The notes beneath the pieces were generated by a model that made no database searches, was not told the origin of the DNA, and saw only the letters and a list, made by a program, of their open reading frames with translations. A DNA stretch of 64,000 bases from Aequorivita lipolytica. Lineage in GTDB: Bacteria > Bacteroidota > Bacteroidia > Flavobacteriales > Flavobacteriaceae. The stretch is taken from assembly GCF_007997135.1 (NCBI RefSeq), contig NZ_VORU01000007.1, forward strand, positions 62,001 to 126,000. The letters run 5' to 3'. Numbering within the stretch: the first letter of the stretch is position 1; the number at the start of each line of letters is the position of its first letter. Below, in pieces: positions 51,645 through 61,905 of the stretch. The translations under genes were made by a program, and so were the position numbers.

Positions 51645-52533
51645 CTTTTGCTTTTAAAGAACTAAGGTAACCCAAGCGGTACAAATCAAAAAGTAATAGT
51701 GAGGGTTTTGGAGAATTAAGATTTTTGTGCAATTTTTTTTTCGAAATATTGAAAAACCAACGCACACCAAAAAGAAGGTTACGTTTTTTAAGTTTTAAAT
51801 ATGTTTTTAGAATTTTAACGGTTTCACCATCAATCGCGCCGGTTTCATAAAAATTCAACAAATTTTGAAGTGCAAGCTGCGACTTTTTTATAAACTCGGC
51901 ATTGGTTTCCAAATTTAAATGGATCACGGGATTGTCAATATGTAAAAGAGGAATGTTGTTTTTTTGAAGTTCATAACCAAAAACGGAGTCTTCATAGCCA
52001 TAACCCGCAAGGTTTTCGTTGAATTTTATTTTTTCAAATGCCTTCTTTTTAATGGCGAAACCCATAGTTATAAAACTTCGGTACGGATTTTTAAGGCGTA
52101 CAGAAAGTGGAAGGCTTTCGCGCTCGGTTCCGTATTTATGCCTCAAACTGAAATTTTCAGCGTTGTTTTTAGGATATTCAATTCCTCCAAAAATCACGGA
52201 AGATTCTTCAGAAAATGACGCTACATAGTTTGCTATAAATTCCGTATTGGAAGGAAATGTATCTGCATCCAAAAAAAGCAACCAATCATACTTTGCTTTT
52301 TCCGCTAAAAGATTACGGATTTTACTTCTGCCAATGTTTTTGTCCAAAACCTGAAAACTACAATTCCCCAACGAATTGATTTTTAAATTTTTTTCAACAA
52401 TTTTTTTATCGGTGGAAGCATCGTCCAAAACCAAAATTTCATAAACAATCGTTGCACTTTCGCATTGTTCGTGCAAGTTTTTTACTAATGAAAAAACGTT
52501 GTAATTATATGTTGGGATGAGGATGGAAATCAT
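51637..52533 (-). CDS. family 2 glycosyltransferase
   Basis: This 298-residue protein has SILIPTYNYNVFSLVKNL, ILVLDDASTD, GRSKIRNLLAEKAKYDWLLF, the DxD motif LDADTFPS and a later GYGYEDSVFGYEL segment typical of GT2 galactosyl/chondroitin-type enzymes. It overlaps genes at both ends (4 and 8 bases), consistent with an operon. Confidence 0.9.
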   Translation of the reverse strand: MISILIPTYNYNVFSLVKNLHEQCESATIVYEILVLDDASTDKKIVEKNLKINSLGNCSFQVLDKNIGRSKIRNLLAEKAKYDWLLFLDADTFPSNTEFIANYVASFSEESSVIFGGIEYPKNNAENFSLRHKYGTERESLPLSVRLKNPYRSFITMGFAIKKKAFEKIKFNENLAGYGYEDSVFGYELQKNNIPLLHIDNPVIHLNLETNAEFIKKSQLALQNLLNFYETGAIDGETVKILKTYLKLKKRNLLFGVRWFFNISKKKLHKNLNSPKPSLLLFDLYRLGYLSSLKAKDA

Positions 52534-53258
52534 TTTTTAGCGATCAGTACAGTTTCTTCCATAAACCCGAAACGCTCGTTTGCCGAAAAAGTTTCGATTT
52601 CAACATTTTGAAAGCCATTTTCTTTGAGCCGTGCCTGCAATCCTACCACTGAATAAATACGCACGTGGTCTTCCTGCCCAAAAGCATCAAGCCTTTCTTC
52701 GGGAGTCTTTTTTGCAAAATCTTCGTAAATTTTTCCCTCTTTAAAAGGAGTTTGGATTATGCAAGTTCCACCAGGTTTCAAAACGCGGTGCAATTCCTCC
52801 ATTGCCTTTTTATCGTTTTCAATATGTTCCAAAATATGATAGCAAATAATAAGGTCGAAAAAATCGTTTTCCAACGGAATTTGGGTAATATTATAACGGT
52901 ATTCAGCAATAAACTCATCTTCATAATCGGTACTGAAATAGCTTATATTTGGATTTGTCTTCAAATTCCTGTAAACACTTCGTGAAGGCGAAAAATGCAG
53001 AACTTTTCCGTGAAAAAAATCGTTTTCTATTAAGAAAGAATAGAGTCTGCGAGTACGCGAACGGCTGCCGCAAAACGGGCACAGCAGATCTCCATCCGGA
53101 ATTGTTATAAATTTTTTTAAACCACAACCACAAACTGTGCATTCAAAGCTTTTCCCACGAAGGTGAAGAGCAAAAATTGACCGAAAAAAAACCTCATTTT
53201 CAAAAAGGAATCTTTTTGGTACCACAAAAAGCGCTACTTTTTTTAAGGCTTGGTACAT
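52530..53258 (-). CDS. class I SAM methyltransferase with zinc-ribbon N-terminus
   Basis: The ATG at 53258 (MYQALKKVALFVVPKRFL) is preferred over one 18 bases upstream. The 242-residue protein has an N-terminal zinc ribbon (CTVCGC...LLCPFCGS) and a methyltransferase domain with VLHFSPSRSVY, DYEDEF, DLIICYHILEHIENDKKAM and GGTCIIQTPF. Genes of this type commonly sit beside glycosyltransferases and may methylate the glycan end. It leads the three-gene operon. Confidence 0.88.
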   Translation of the reverse strand: MYQALKKVALFVVPKRFLFENEVFFRSIFALHLRGKSFECTVCGCGLKKFITIPDGDLLCPFCGSRSRTRRLYSFLIENDFFHGKVLHFSPSRSVYRNLKTNPNISYFSTDYEDEFIAEYRYNITQIPLENDFFDLIICYHILEHIENDKKAMEELHRVLKPGGTCIIQTPFKEGKIYEDFAKKTPEERLDAFGQEDHVRIYSVVGLQARLKENGFQNVEIETFSANERFGFMEETVLIAKK

Positions 53259-53376
53259 GTTGCTAAAATACAGCATTCTTTTTAGGTTGCAGATAAATTT
53301 CTACTTCAAATGGTGTACAATTTATTCCGAATTACTTTCGCTTTTGAAAAAATAAGTACCTTTAAAAAAAAAGCCT

Positions 53377-55008
53377 GTGCGCAATTTATTGTTGTTTTCC
53401 ATTCTTATTTTAATCACTTTTTCTGCCCAAGCGCAAGATGAAACTTGGTTTTACATTCGTGCCCGCGATACTTCTTTTACCCCTTCCTTTGAAAAAAAAG
53501 GTGAATATATAATTTATACTGGGGAAGATTCCAAACTCAAGGCTGGGCTTAAAAACTATCAAATCAAGACTTTTAATAAAACCCAGAAAAATTCAAAGAA
53601 GCAAGATATTTATAAAACCTTTTTTGTGATAGCAGATAAAGAAAGTCTGCTTCAGGATTTGCTGCTAAACGCTTCAGATATTTTTGAATCTGGTGAAATA
53701 ATTTCAAAAGAAGATAGAAAAATCTTCGAACCTAATGATTACGGTCTTACCAGTACCATTGGTGATAGTAAAGGTTTTAAGGTAAACCTGGATTATCTGG
53801 ATTTTCTGGGACTACCCAAAGCTTGGTACTACACGACGGGTGATAGAAACACAGTTATAGGAATTTCTGACGGTACCGTAGATACTACAAATGTTGAGTT
53901 TAAAGGAAAAACTACGGAATTCAAAAAGTCGTTTGAAGCTAAAGGTCACGGATCGAGCGTTGCTTCCATAGCTGCTGGCCAAGGTGATAACGGTTATGGT
54001 GTGCCTGGGGTTTGTTACGATTGTAGCATTTACACCACTGGATATGGCAATTTCCGGACTTTGCAAATGCTAAAGGATCTGTCAGATGCGGGGGCCAGAG
54101 TAATTAACTGCAGCTGGCTGGGCACATATTCAACCGAAAAAGTACAGGGAGAGATAAATGAAATGCTAAAACAGGGAACTATAATTGTTGCAGCTGCAGG
54201 CAACAGGCCTTGGACCACAACACTTGGAAAAAAATCCTATTATCCCGCTTCTTATGATCATGTAATTTCAGTTTCCTCTGGAATGTATAAATATGAAAAT
54301 ATAGAAGATAATATAATACTATTGGAGTCTGGTGAATATTATGCCGAAAACATAATGGGACATGTGGGCAGAACCGTAGGTTTTGAGGACAATGATCCTA
54401 AAAAGAAGGCGAAAATTTGGCCGATATCCATAACAACCCTAAATAAAGATGTGGATTTACTGGCGCCATCTGTAGGTATCTTAAGATTTTCACGCACGGC
54501 GGAAAACAATAAGATTGCTTACATTCCTTTTGAGGCTACCTCACCATCTGCTCCTCTGGTTACAGGAACCATAGCGTTAATGTTCTCGCTCTATCCTTGC
54601 TTGCCAGCGGACGAAGTGGAAAGTATTTTAAAAATGACAGCCACAAATATTGACGATATTGAAGTTAACAAACCCTACGCAGGAATGTATGGGGCAGGAA
54701 TACTCAATACAGGTGGCGCAGTAGAAATGGTTTTTGACATGTTTGCTGAAGAGAAACCAGTTAAAATTGAAAATCAGCGTTTCAGTAGATGGGATTTTAA
54801 GCTTAGCTCTATTTCTGAAATAATAATGAAAAACCAAGAATTTACAGAAGAAGCAACTTTGGATCTTACTTCAAAAAAAAGTATTGTGATTTCTGAAAAT
54901 ACTATTCTAAAACCGAATACTTTAGGCAAAATCCATTTAAAAATAAATCCGTCACTTAAAAAGGAATGTGAGTTGCAGCTTCGCGATCCAAGTATTTTAA
55001 ATGATTAA
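53377..55008 (+). CDS. S8 family subtilisin-like serine peptidase
   Basis: A GTG at 53377 starts a 543-residue secreted protein (signal about 1-19, AQAQ). The subtilase catalytic triad is visible: D165 in GISDGTVD, H191 in GHGSSVASIAAG and S389 in TSPSAP. The oxyanion Asn is likely in VAAAGNRPW (about 270). Residues ~20-130 are a prodomain-like region. The C-terminal ~80 residues are beta-rich, but no clear T9SS domain was found. It is probably exported to the periplasm or surface. The 5' region holds TACCTTTA near 53357, a near -7 box. Confidence 0.92.
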   Translation: MRNLLLFSILILITFSAQAQDETWFYIRARDTSFTPSFEKKGEYIIYTGEDSKLKAGLKNYQIKTFNKTQKNSKKQDIYKTFFVIADKESLLQDLLLNASDIFESGEIISKEDRKIFEPNDYGLTSTIGDSKGFKVNLDYLDFLGLPKAWYYTTGDRNTVIGISDGTVDTTNVEFKGKTTEFKKSFEAKGHGSSVASIAAGQGDNGYGVPGVCYDCSIYTTGYGNFRTLQMLKDLSDAGARVINCSWLGTYSTEKVQGEINEMLKQGTIIVAAAGNRPWTTTLGKKSYYPASYDHVISVSSGMYKYENIEDNIILLESGEYYAENIMGHVGRTVGFEDNDPKKKAKIWPISITTLNKDVDLLAPSVGILRFSRTAENNKIAYIPFEATSPSAPLVTGTIALMFSLYPCLPADEVESILKMTATNIDDIEVNKPYAGMYGAGILNTGGAVEMVFDMFAEEKPVKIENQRFSRWDFKLSSISEIIMKNQEFTEEATLDLTSKKSIVISENTILKPNTLGKIHLKINPSLKKECELQLRDPSILND

Positions 55009-55025
55009 TTTCCATCAACCATCAA

Positions 55026-55709
55026 CTAAACAGTTTTCTGCACCACTTCAAAAATCTGGTTTTCGTCGCACTTCAGTGTTTTGGAGGGATATTTTAGCAA
55101 TAGGGCATAGTCGTGTGTTGCCATCAAAATAGTATTGCCGTTTTTATTTATTTCGCGTAATACTTCCATTACTTCCACGCTTGTTTGCGGATCGAGGTTT
55201 CCAGTTGGCTCGTCTGCAAGAATTAATTCTGGATCGTTCAATAGCGCACGTGCAATTGCAACACGTTGTTGCTCGCCGCCAGAAAGCTGATAGGGATATT
55301 TAAAGGCTTTGGTTTTCATATCAACCTTGTCCAACACGCTATTTATTTTACTTTCCATTGCCGGTTTATCTTTCCATCCCGTAGCAGTGAGTACAAAATT
55401 AAGATTATCATGCACTGTGCGGTCGTTCAGCAATTTAAAATCCTGAAATACTACACCTAGTTTTCTTCTCAAAAAAGGAATGTCGTTTTCTTTTAAAGTA
55501 GCCAAATCATAACCCACAATATTGCCTTCGCCTTCTTGCAGTGGTAGATCGCCATAAAGCGTTTTCATAAAACTACTTTTCCCGGTTCCGGTTTTTCCGA
55601 TTAGGTAAACAAATTCACCTTTTTCCACAGAAACGGAAACATCAGAAAGTACTAAGTTGTCTCCTTGATAAATGGAAGCATCTTTTAAAAATAATACGGT
55701 ATCGGCCAT
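55026..55709 (-). CDS. ftsE: cell division ATP-binding protein FtsE
   Basis: This 227-residue ABC ATPase has Walker [11 protein letters not shown]-loop region VFQDFKLL, signature [15 protein letters not shown], Walker [13 protein letters not shown] and the switch His (MATHDY). FtsE works with FtsX at the divisome to activate peptidoglycan hydrolysis. FtsX is not adjacent, which is common in Flavobacteriaceae. Confidence 0.93.
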   Translation of the reverse strand: MADTVLFLKDASIYQGDNLVLSDVSVSVEKGEFVYLIGKTGTGKSSFMKTLYGDLPLQEGEGNIVGYDLATLKENDIPFLRRKLGVVFQDFKLLNDRTVHDNLNFVLTATGWKDKPAMESKINSVLDKVDMKTKAFKYPYQLSGGEQQRVAIARALLNDPELILADEPTGNLDPQTSVEVMEVLREINKNGNTILMATHDYALLLKYPSKTLKCDENQIFEVVQKTV

Positions 55710-55806
55710 TTGGATTTGAGATTGTAGATTTACGATTATGGAAAAAGCTTAAAGCATGAAACAAAAGTAATTTGAAATACTGCCAACTGCAACTGAATAC
55801 TGCTAC

Positions 55807-56268
55807 TTATTTTATTTTCTGAAACTTTTCTTTTAAAGCATCAATTTCCTTTTGCTGCTGAAGTGTGTAAAGCGTCAACTCCTCAATTTTTTGAAGTAAA
55901 ATCAAATTCATTTCTTTTAGTGAAATTCCCTCTTTTTGCATCGCTTTAGCTGAAGGCACATTCGGTAAATGGTGGTTTTCCTTCAAAAACGCTTCCAATT
56001 CTTCCAAGGAAATTAATTTGTATTCAGGCATTGCTTCAGAAAAACCTGAGTAATAATTTTCAAACACATAATCTGGAGCCACGGCACCATCCAAATCTAC
56101 CAATACTTCCTGTGTATGTATTTTACCTTTTACAGTCAAAAGTTCGTCGGGGAAACTAGTTCCGATGCCGATCTTGCCATCTTTTTCTGAAATATTTTTA
56201 AATGGATTGCGCTGCGAAGTGGCGGAAATCGAAAATAAAAAAAATCCAATAATCAATAATCTGTTCAT
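55807..56268 (-). CDS. secreted protein with C-terminal coiled coil, 153 aa
   Basis: The protein has a signal peptide (about 1-18), a short IGIGTSFPDELLTVKG motif found in Bacteroidota tail-fibre-like and cell-surface proteins, the segment HHLPNVPSAKAMQKEGISL and a C-terminal coiled coil (about 118-153). This is the usual short form seen in flavobacteria, of unknown function and perhaps related to intramolecular chaperone domains. Confidence 0.72.
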   Translation of the reverse strand: MNRLLIIGFFLFSISATSQRNPFKNISEKDGKIGIGTSFPDELLTVKGKIHTQEVLVDLDGAVAPDYVFENYYSGFSEAMPEYKLISLEELEAFLKENHHLPNVPSAKAMQKEGISLKEMNLILLQKIEELTLYTLQQQKEIDALKEKFQKIK

Positions 56269-56494
56269 AACAATGTGATTAGAATTTCTAATTTTTTAAA
56301 ATTACATTTTTTTTTTAAGATGTTCGGGGTATGTTAAAATCTCTTTAACAATACATACTTATTTCACTTTTGTGCCGTTATATTGCTAAGAATTTTCATT
56401 AAAAATCATTCGTTAATTAAACCTTAAAAATTTACAGTATCGCCGAAAGCTACATTTAAAGTTAAATACCTTTACGCCACAAAAACTGTAAATA

Positions 56495-59400
56495 ATGATA
56501 AAGAATTTTCTTGTCTTTTCGCTTTTTCTATTCCTCTCATTTTCATCATTCTCGCAGCAAACTGCAGCATACACAAACGACCTCGCTGAGTTCAACCAAG
56601 CGTTGGAACTCTACGATAACGGGCAATATTTAGCTGCGCAAAGTCTCTTCGACAAAATAAAAAACAGTAATACTGATGCAACAGTACAAAGCGATTGCGC
56701 CTATTACATTGCGAATGCGGCAGTTAGGTTAAACCAGCAAAATGCTGACCAGTTGATGGAAGAATTTGTGGAGAAATATCCAACGAGTTTGAAGAGGAAT
56801 TCTGCATTTATAGATGTTGCCAATTATTATTTCGAAAATGGAAAATATTCCTACGCCCAAAAATGGTATGATAAAGTTGATGAGGGAAGTTTAAGCCGAA
56901 GCGAGCAGGAACGTTTCAATTTCAACAATGGGTACGCATATTTTAAAGCGAAGCGATATGATGATGCGAAAAGCTATTTCAACAAAGTTTCCACTTCACA
57001 CAAATATGGCTCTCAGGCGAAATATTATTTGGGTTTTATCGCTTACGAAGGTGATGATTACGAAGAAGCCAATAAAAATTTTGAGGAAGTAAAAGGTGAG
57101 GAGCGCTACTCCGAAGATCTTAGTTATTACCAAGCCGATATGAATTTCAAGCTGGGCAATTTTCAAAAAGCCATTGATATGGGGAAGGAGCAGTTTAGCA
57201 AAAGCAATCCGCAGGAACAAAGCCAGCTTTCAAAAATTATTGGGGAAAGCTATTTTAATCTGGAAAAATATGACGAAGCCATTCCCTATCTAAAGAAATA
57301 CAAAGGCACGCGCGGAAAGTGGTCCAATACCGATTATTACCAATTAGGCTACGCTTATTACAAACAAGAAAATTACGAAAATGCAATTGGCGAGTTCAAC
57401 AAAATTGTTGACGGAAAGAACGCTGTTGCCCAAAACGCCTATTATCATTTGGCGGAAAGTTATTTAAAGCTCAATAAAAAGCAGGAAGCATTGAATGCTT
57501 TTAAAAATGCTTCGGAAATGGATTTCAGCGCAGAAATTCAGGAAGATGCTTATTTGAATTACGCAAAATTGAGTTATGAAATAGGGAACAGCTATAAAAG
57601 CACACCGCAGGTTTTGCTTTCGTTTATTGAAAAATACCCTAACAACACCAACAACGACGAGCTGAAAAAATTGCTGATTGATAGTTACATTACTTCAAAA
57701 AACTACAAAGAAGCATTGGATTTGTTGGAGAACAACAAAAATTTTGCTGACAAAGCAGCCTATCAAAAAGTAGCTTTTTATAGAGGAATTGAACTTTACA
57801 ACGAAACAAATTACAACGAAGCGATTTCGTTTTTTGATAAAAGCATGAAAGAATCGCAAGACCCAAGTTTTGCTGCCCGCGCTACTTATTGGAAAGCTGA
57901 AAGCGATTACCAACTTTCAAATTTTGAAAAATCGTTGACTGGATATAAGAAGTTTGCACAGATGCCCGGCTCGCAAAATACTTCAGAAAATAAAAATTTG
58001 AAGTACAATTTGGCGTACAACCAATTCAAACTTAAAAATTATACCGAAGCTATTTCAAATTTCAAAAGCTACGTCAGCTCTTCGTCCGCTGAAACTGTAC
58101 GAAAAAAAGATGCTTATTTGCGCTTGGGCGACAGCTATTTTGTGACCAGTCAATATTGGCCAGCAATGGAAAACTATAACGCAGCTGCTGAAATGGGCGG
58201 CGATAATGATTATGCCGATTTTCAAAAAGCCATCAGTTATGGTTTTGTGGATCGCCCCGATAAAAAAGTTGAGGAATTGATTGTTTTCATAAAACAATAT
58301 CCAAAATCCGTTTATCGCGATGATGCTTTATATGAATTGGGAAATACCTACGTGGCGCAAAACAAAACCAATGAGGCAATTTCGGCATACGACCAATTGG
58401 TTCGCGACATTCCAAACAGCAGTTTCGTTTCAAAAGCATTGCTAAAAAAAGCTTTGATTTATGATAACACAGGAAAAAGCAATGAAGCTTTAGCTATTTT
58501 CAAAAGAGTGGCTAAGGATTTTCCTTCAACTCCCGAAGCTTTGCAAGCCGTTTCTTCAGCAAAAATCATTTACATAGACCAAGGAAATGTTGATGAATAT
58601 GCACGTTGGGTAAAAACCTTGGATTACGTGAAAGTGGGCGATACCGAAATGGACGATGCTGCATATTTGGCCGCCGAACAACCTTATTTAGAAAACAATC
58701 AATCACAGGCGAAGGGTCGTTTTGAGGATTATTTAAGGCAATTCCCAAATGGCCAACACGCACAAAATGCACATTTCTATTTGGGCCAGATTTATTTCAC
58801 CGATGGAAAAAGCGATCAAGCCATTCCACATTTTGAATATGTGGTGAATCGCGAACGAAGCGAATTTACAGAACAAGCTTTGGCGCGGGTTTCGGAATTG
58901 TATTTGGGCAAAAAGGATTACCAAAATGCTTTAAAATATTTAACGCGTTTGGAAACCGGAGCAGATTTTCCGCAGAACGTCATCTTTGCGCAGACCAACA
59001 GTATGAAGGCTTCGTATGAGTTGAAGCAATATGCCGAAGCTGTAAATTATGCAGAAAAAGTGCTTCAAAATTCAAAAATTGACAATTCAATAAAGAGTGA
59101 CGCACAAGTAATTATCGCCCGTTCGGCGATAAAAACCAATAACGAGGCAAAAGCGAAAACCGCTTACGCCGAAGTACAGAAAATCGCCACCGGCCAACTT
59201 GCTGCAGAAGCGCTTTATTTCGATGCTTATTTCAAAAACAAAGAAGGAAATTTTGAAGGCTCAAACACTTCCGTGCAAAAATTGGCGAAGGATTATTCTA
59301 GCTACAAACTTTACGGTGCCAAAGGTTTGGTGCTGATGGCGAAGAATTTTTACGCTTTGAAAGACGCTTACCAAGCCACATACATTTTAGAAAGTGTAAC

Positions 59401-59509
59401 CAAAAATTTCACCGATTATCCCGATGTGGTTGAGGAAGCAAAAGCCGAACTCGCCGTAATCAAAAACGCAGAAGCGAAAACCAATTCTTCTGTAGAAACA
59501 GGAAATTAA
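56495..59509 (+). CDS. large secreted TPR protein, 1004 aa
   Basis: A signal peptide (about 1-21, FSQQ) is followed by ~20 tetratricopeptide-like repeats through most of the protein, with helix pairs such as ALELYDNGQYLAAQSLFDKI, EEANKNFEEVKG and DDALYELGNTYVAQNKTNEAI. It is predicted to lie in the periplasm or surface and act as a scaffold for protein interaction. The next gene encodes an outer-membrane beta-barrel protein in the same direction, with a long palindrome between them; this pair is typical of Bacteroidota. Its mechanism is unknown. Confidence 0.88.
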   Translation: MIKNFLVFSLFLFLSFSSFSQQTAAYTNDLAEFNQALELYDNGQYLAAQSLFDKIKNSNTDATVQSDCAYYIANAAVRLNQQNADQLMEEFVEKYPTSLKRNSAFIDVANYYFENGKYSYAQKWYDKVDEGSLSRSEQERFNFNNGYAYFKAKRYDDAKSYFNKVSTSHKYGSQAKYYLGFIAYEGDDYEEANKNFEEVKGEERYSEDLSYYQADMNFKLGNFQKAIDMGKEQFSKSNPQEQSQLSKIIGESYFNLEKYDEAIPYLKKYKGTRGKWSNTDYYQLGYAYYKQENYENAIGEFNKIVDGKNAVAQNAYYHLAESYLKLNKKQEALNAFKNASEMDFSAEIQEDAYLNYAKLSYEIGNSYKSTPQVLLSFIEKYPNNTNNDELKKLLIDSYITSKNYKEALDLLENNKNFADKAAYQKVAFYRGIELYNETNYNEAISFFDKSMKESQDPSFAARATYWKAESDYQLSNFEKSLTGYKKFAQMPGSQNTSENKNLKYNLAYNQFKLKNYTEAISNFKSYVSSSSAETVRKKDAYLRLGDSYFVTSQYWPAMENYNAAAEMGGDNDYADFQKAISYGFVDRPDKKVEELIVFIKQYPKSVYRDDALYELGNTYVAQNKTNEAISAYDQLVRDIPNSSFVSKALLKKALIYDNTGKSNEALAIFKRVAKDFPSTPEALQAVSSAKIIYIDQGNVDEYARWVKTLDYVKVGDTEMDDAAYLAAEQPYLENNQSQAKGRFEDYLRQFPNGQHAQNAHFYLGQIYFTDGKSDQAIPHFEYVVNRERSEFTEQALARVSELYLGKKDYQNALKYLTRLETGADFPQNVIFAQTNSMKASYELKQYAEAVNYAEKVLQNSKIDNSIKSDAQVIIARSAIKTNNEAKAKTAYAEVQKIATGQLAAEALYFDAYFKNKEGNFEGSNTSVQKLAKDYSSYKLYGAKGLVLMAKNFYALKDAYQATYILESVTKNFTDYPDVVEEAKAELAVIKNAEAKTNSSVETGN

Positions 59510-59517
59510 CAAATATC

Positions 59518-59579
59518 CTCTGTGCTCTCTGTGCCTCTGTGGTGAAAAATTATACTACAGAGGCACAGAGGACACAGAG
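59518..59579. repeat. long imperfect palindrome with 8-nt rhythm
   Basis: Arms of 26 bases (59518-59543 and 59554-59579) pair with three mismatches around a 10-base loop. Each arm repeats the word CTCTGTGC/T about three times. It lies in the 113-base gap between the TPR and beta-barrel genes and could act as an attenuator. Confidence 0.85.
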
Positions 59580-59622
59580 CAAACAAGCAACTTAAAAATA
59601 AGATAAATAATCACCTAATAAT

Positions 59623-61338
59623 ATGTCCAAGAAACGCATACTTTTATTTTCATTTATAATTGTTGTACTAAGTGGTATTTCCGCTTTTTCCCAAGAAAAA
59701 GAATTGGATACTGAAGTGGTAAACATTGTAAAACCATACACCCCCACAATTTCGGACGCCTTTAAAGTGAAGGAAACTCCAACGTTGAACGATTCCATTT
59801 CAACCACAAAAAAGGAGGTGAAGTACAGTATTTTTTCAGTTCCTGTGGCTTCCACTTTTACGCCTTCAAAAGGAAAGGCTACAACTGTTGAAAAGACAAA
59901 GCCTATAAAATTATACGATAATTACGCAACGCTGGGTTTTGGAAATTACACTTCAATTTTGGGTGAGTTCTACAGCAATTTTGAAATCAGCCGTACCGAT
60001 AATGCTGGGTTTTTCTTTCGGCATAATTCTTCACAGGGCGATATAGAAGGCGTGAAATTGGATAATAAATATTACGATACAAGTCTGGATGCAAATTACA
60101 CAAGTCGACAAAAAGATGCAACTTACAGACTTGACGCGGGTGTGGAGCATCAACTTTACAATTGGTATGGGGTGCCAGAGATAGTTTATATTCAGGAACC
60201 AAATGTGCAAATAGACCCACAGCAAACTTATATTAGCGGCTATGCTGGCGGGAGTATTGCGTTGGACGATTCTTTTTTTGAAAGGGCTGCAGTGAATATT
60301 CGCTATTTGGGCGATGCGTTTTCTTCTTCGGAATTTAACGCAACGTTGAAGCCAGAGTTCTCGTTCCCACTTGAAAATTTGACTTTTAAAATTGATGGCG
60401 ATATTGATTATTTGAGCGGAAGTTTTGACAGGAATTATACAAACACTTCCGATATTAAATACAGTTTTTTAAACGTTGGATTGGTGCCGTCCATTAATTT
60501 TGTAAATAACGATCTCAGCGTTTCTTTGGGGGTTGCGGCATATGTGAGTTTGGATTCCGAAAACAGCGATACTGACTTTTCGTTATACCCAAGATTGAAC
60601 GCTTCTTACCGTTTGCTGGATGAAACAGTAATTTTGTATGGTGGGGCAGAAGGCGGTCTTCAGCAAAACACGTATTACAATTTCAAAGAAGAAAATCCAT
60701 TTGTTTCGCCTACTTTAAATGTTGCACCCACTAAAAAATTATATGAAGGTTTTGGAGGAATCAAAGGAAAATTGTCTAATTCAGTAGCCTATAACGTTAG
60801 AGCTTCTTATGGGAAAGATGAGAATAAAGCATTGTTTCAGGCCAATTTCATTAATTTGCTAGCACCAGGTCTTGAAGGGTATCAGTTCGGCAACTCTTTC
60901 AATATAGTTTATGACGACGTAAACACTTTGGCGTTTTTTGCTGAATTGAAAGTTGAGGTTTCAGATAAATTTTCTTTGGGAATAAACGGAACTTATAATA
61001 GTTACAGTACAGATTTGCAAAATGAAGCGTGGAACTTGCCAGATTTAAAGGCTTCGGTATTTTCAAATTTCAACATTACAGAAAAATTGTATGGAGGTGC
61101 CTCGTTGTTCTATGTAGGTGAAAGAAAGGACCTTCATGTAGATCCATATAATACACAGGAAGTTACACTTGATGGCTATGTGGATGCCAATTTAAGTTTT
61201 GGATATAGATTTACCGACAGGCTTTCGGCTTTTGTAAAAGGAAGCAATCTATTTGGCGATAATTATGAAAAATGGCTGAATTATCCCGTGCAGGGAATTC
61301 AGGGATTGGCTGGAGTTACTTATAAATTTGATTGGTAG
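59623..61338 (+). CDS. outer-membrane beta-barrel protein (TonB-dependent-receptor-like)
   Basis: This 571-residue protein has a signal peptide (about 1-24, AFSQ), a ~75-residue linker and a series of alternating aromatic-ended strands (LGFGNYTSILGEFYSNFEI, ATYRLDAGVEHQLYNWYG, YNVRASYGKD) ending in a C-terminal aromatic strand (VTYKFDW). There is no clear plug domain, so it is a barrel similar to the C-terminal half of TonB-dependent receptors. It follows the TPR gene and may form an envelope complex with it. Confidence 0.8.
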   Translation: MSKKRILLFSFIIVVLSGISAFSQEKELDTEVVNIVKPYTPTISDAFKVKETPTLNDSISTTKKEVKYSIFSVPVASTFTPSKGKATTVEKTKPIKLYDNYATLGFGNYTSILGEFYSNFEISRTDNAGFFFRHNSSQGDIEGVKLDNKYYDTSLDANYTSRQKDATYRLDAGVEHQLYNWYGVPEIVYIQEPNVQIDPQQTYISGYAGGSIALDDSFFERAAVNIRYLGDAFSSSEFNATLKPEFSFPLENLTFKIDGDIDYLSGSFDRNYTNTSDIKYSFLNVGLVPSINFVNNDLSVSLGVAAYVSLDSENSDTDFSLYPRLNASYRLLDETVILYGGAEGGLQQNTYYNFKEENPFVSPTLNVAPTKKLYEGFGGIKGKLSNSVAYNVRASYGKDENKALFQANFINLLAPGLEGYQFGNSFNIVYDDVNTLAFFAELKVEVSDKFSLGINGTYNSYSTDLQNEAWNLPDLKASVFSNFNITEKLYGGASLFYVGERKDLHVDPYNTQEVTLDGYVDANLSFGYRFTDRLSAFVKGSNLFGDNYEKWLNYPVQGIQGLAGVTYKFDW

Positions 61339-61339
61339 A

Positions 61340-61685
61340 TTAAAGATCTAGCACAATTTTAATGTTTTCTTTCACCTGATTCACTAAATTAGTAGGAAGA
61401 ATCCCTATTTTTTTTGATTAATCTTTTGTTGTCGATGGCTCTAACTTGATCGATCAAAATATCACTTTCCCTATCTAAATCCGTTACGCCTTTTGCGATA
61501 TAAACCCGTAATATTTCGGATTTTCTAAATACATGTGTAGTTAACGGGCACACGATAGTGGAAGGATGGGGGATTGCATTCAAAAAATTGGTTTGGAGAA
61601 TTAGCACCGGACGGGTCTTTCCCGGTTCGGTACCAATTTGAGGGTTTAAATCTGCCAGCCATATTTCAAATTGTTTAATTTTCAT
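61340..61685 (-). pseudogene. PemK/MazF toxin, frameshifted in an A8 tract
   Basis: The ATG at 61685 opens MKIKQFEIWLADLNPQIGTE, the standard N-terminus of MazF/PemK ribonuclease toxins (with PGKTRPVLILQTN, CPLTTHV and DQVRAIDNKRL). The frame ends at 61389 after IKKNRDSSY. Reading the run of eight A as seven restores IGILPTNLVNQVKENIKIVL and a stop at 61340, the normal C-terminus. It is therefore a frameshift from the A8 tract: real inactivation, slippage site or sequencing error. The start overlaps the antitoxin gene. Confidence 0.75.
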
Positions 61686-61905
61686 TTTCGAAAATTTCAA
61701 ATTCTGCCAATACTTCCATTGAGTTGCCACTAACCAATTTTGATTCTTTTTTCAACTGATTTTCAATCATTTTTCTTTTTTGAAATTTATTGTAAAATTC
61801 AAGTGCCTCGTTGATATATCGGTTTCTTGGCTTTTTAAGATTTTTTAAAATTTCTTCGGTTTCTCCAAAAATGGAATCGTCTATTTTTAATGATACTGTT
61901 TTCAT
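61675..61905 (-). CDS. antitoxin of MazF/PemK module
   Basis: The ATG at 61905 (MKTVSLKIDDSIFGETEEIL) is preferred. The 76-residue protein has a ribbon-helix-helix-like N-terminus (VSLKIDD..., RNRYINEALEFYN) that would bind the operon promoter, and an acidic C-terminus that would neutralise the toxin. The toxin gene begins 11 bases before its end, a usual coupling in toxin-antitoxin operons. Confidence 0.82.
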   Translation of the reverse strand: MKTVSLKIDDSIFGETEEILKNLKKPRNRYINEALEFYNKFQKRKMIENQLKKESKLVSGNSMEVLAEFEIFENEN

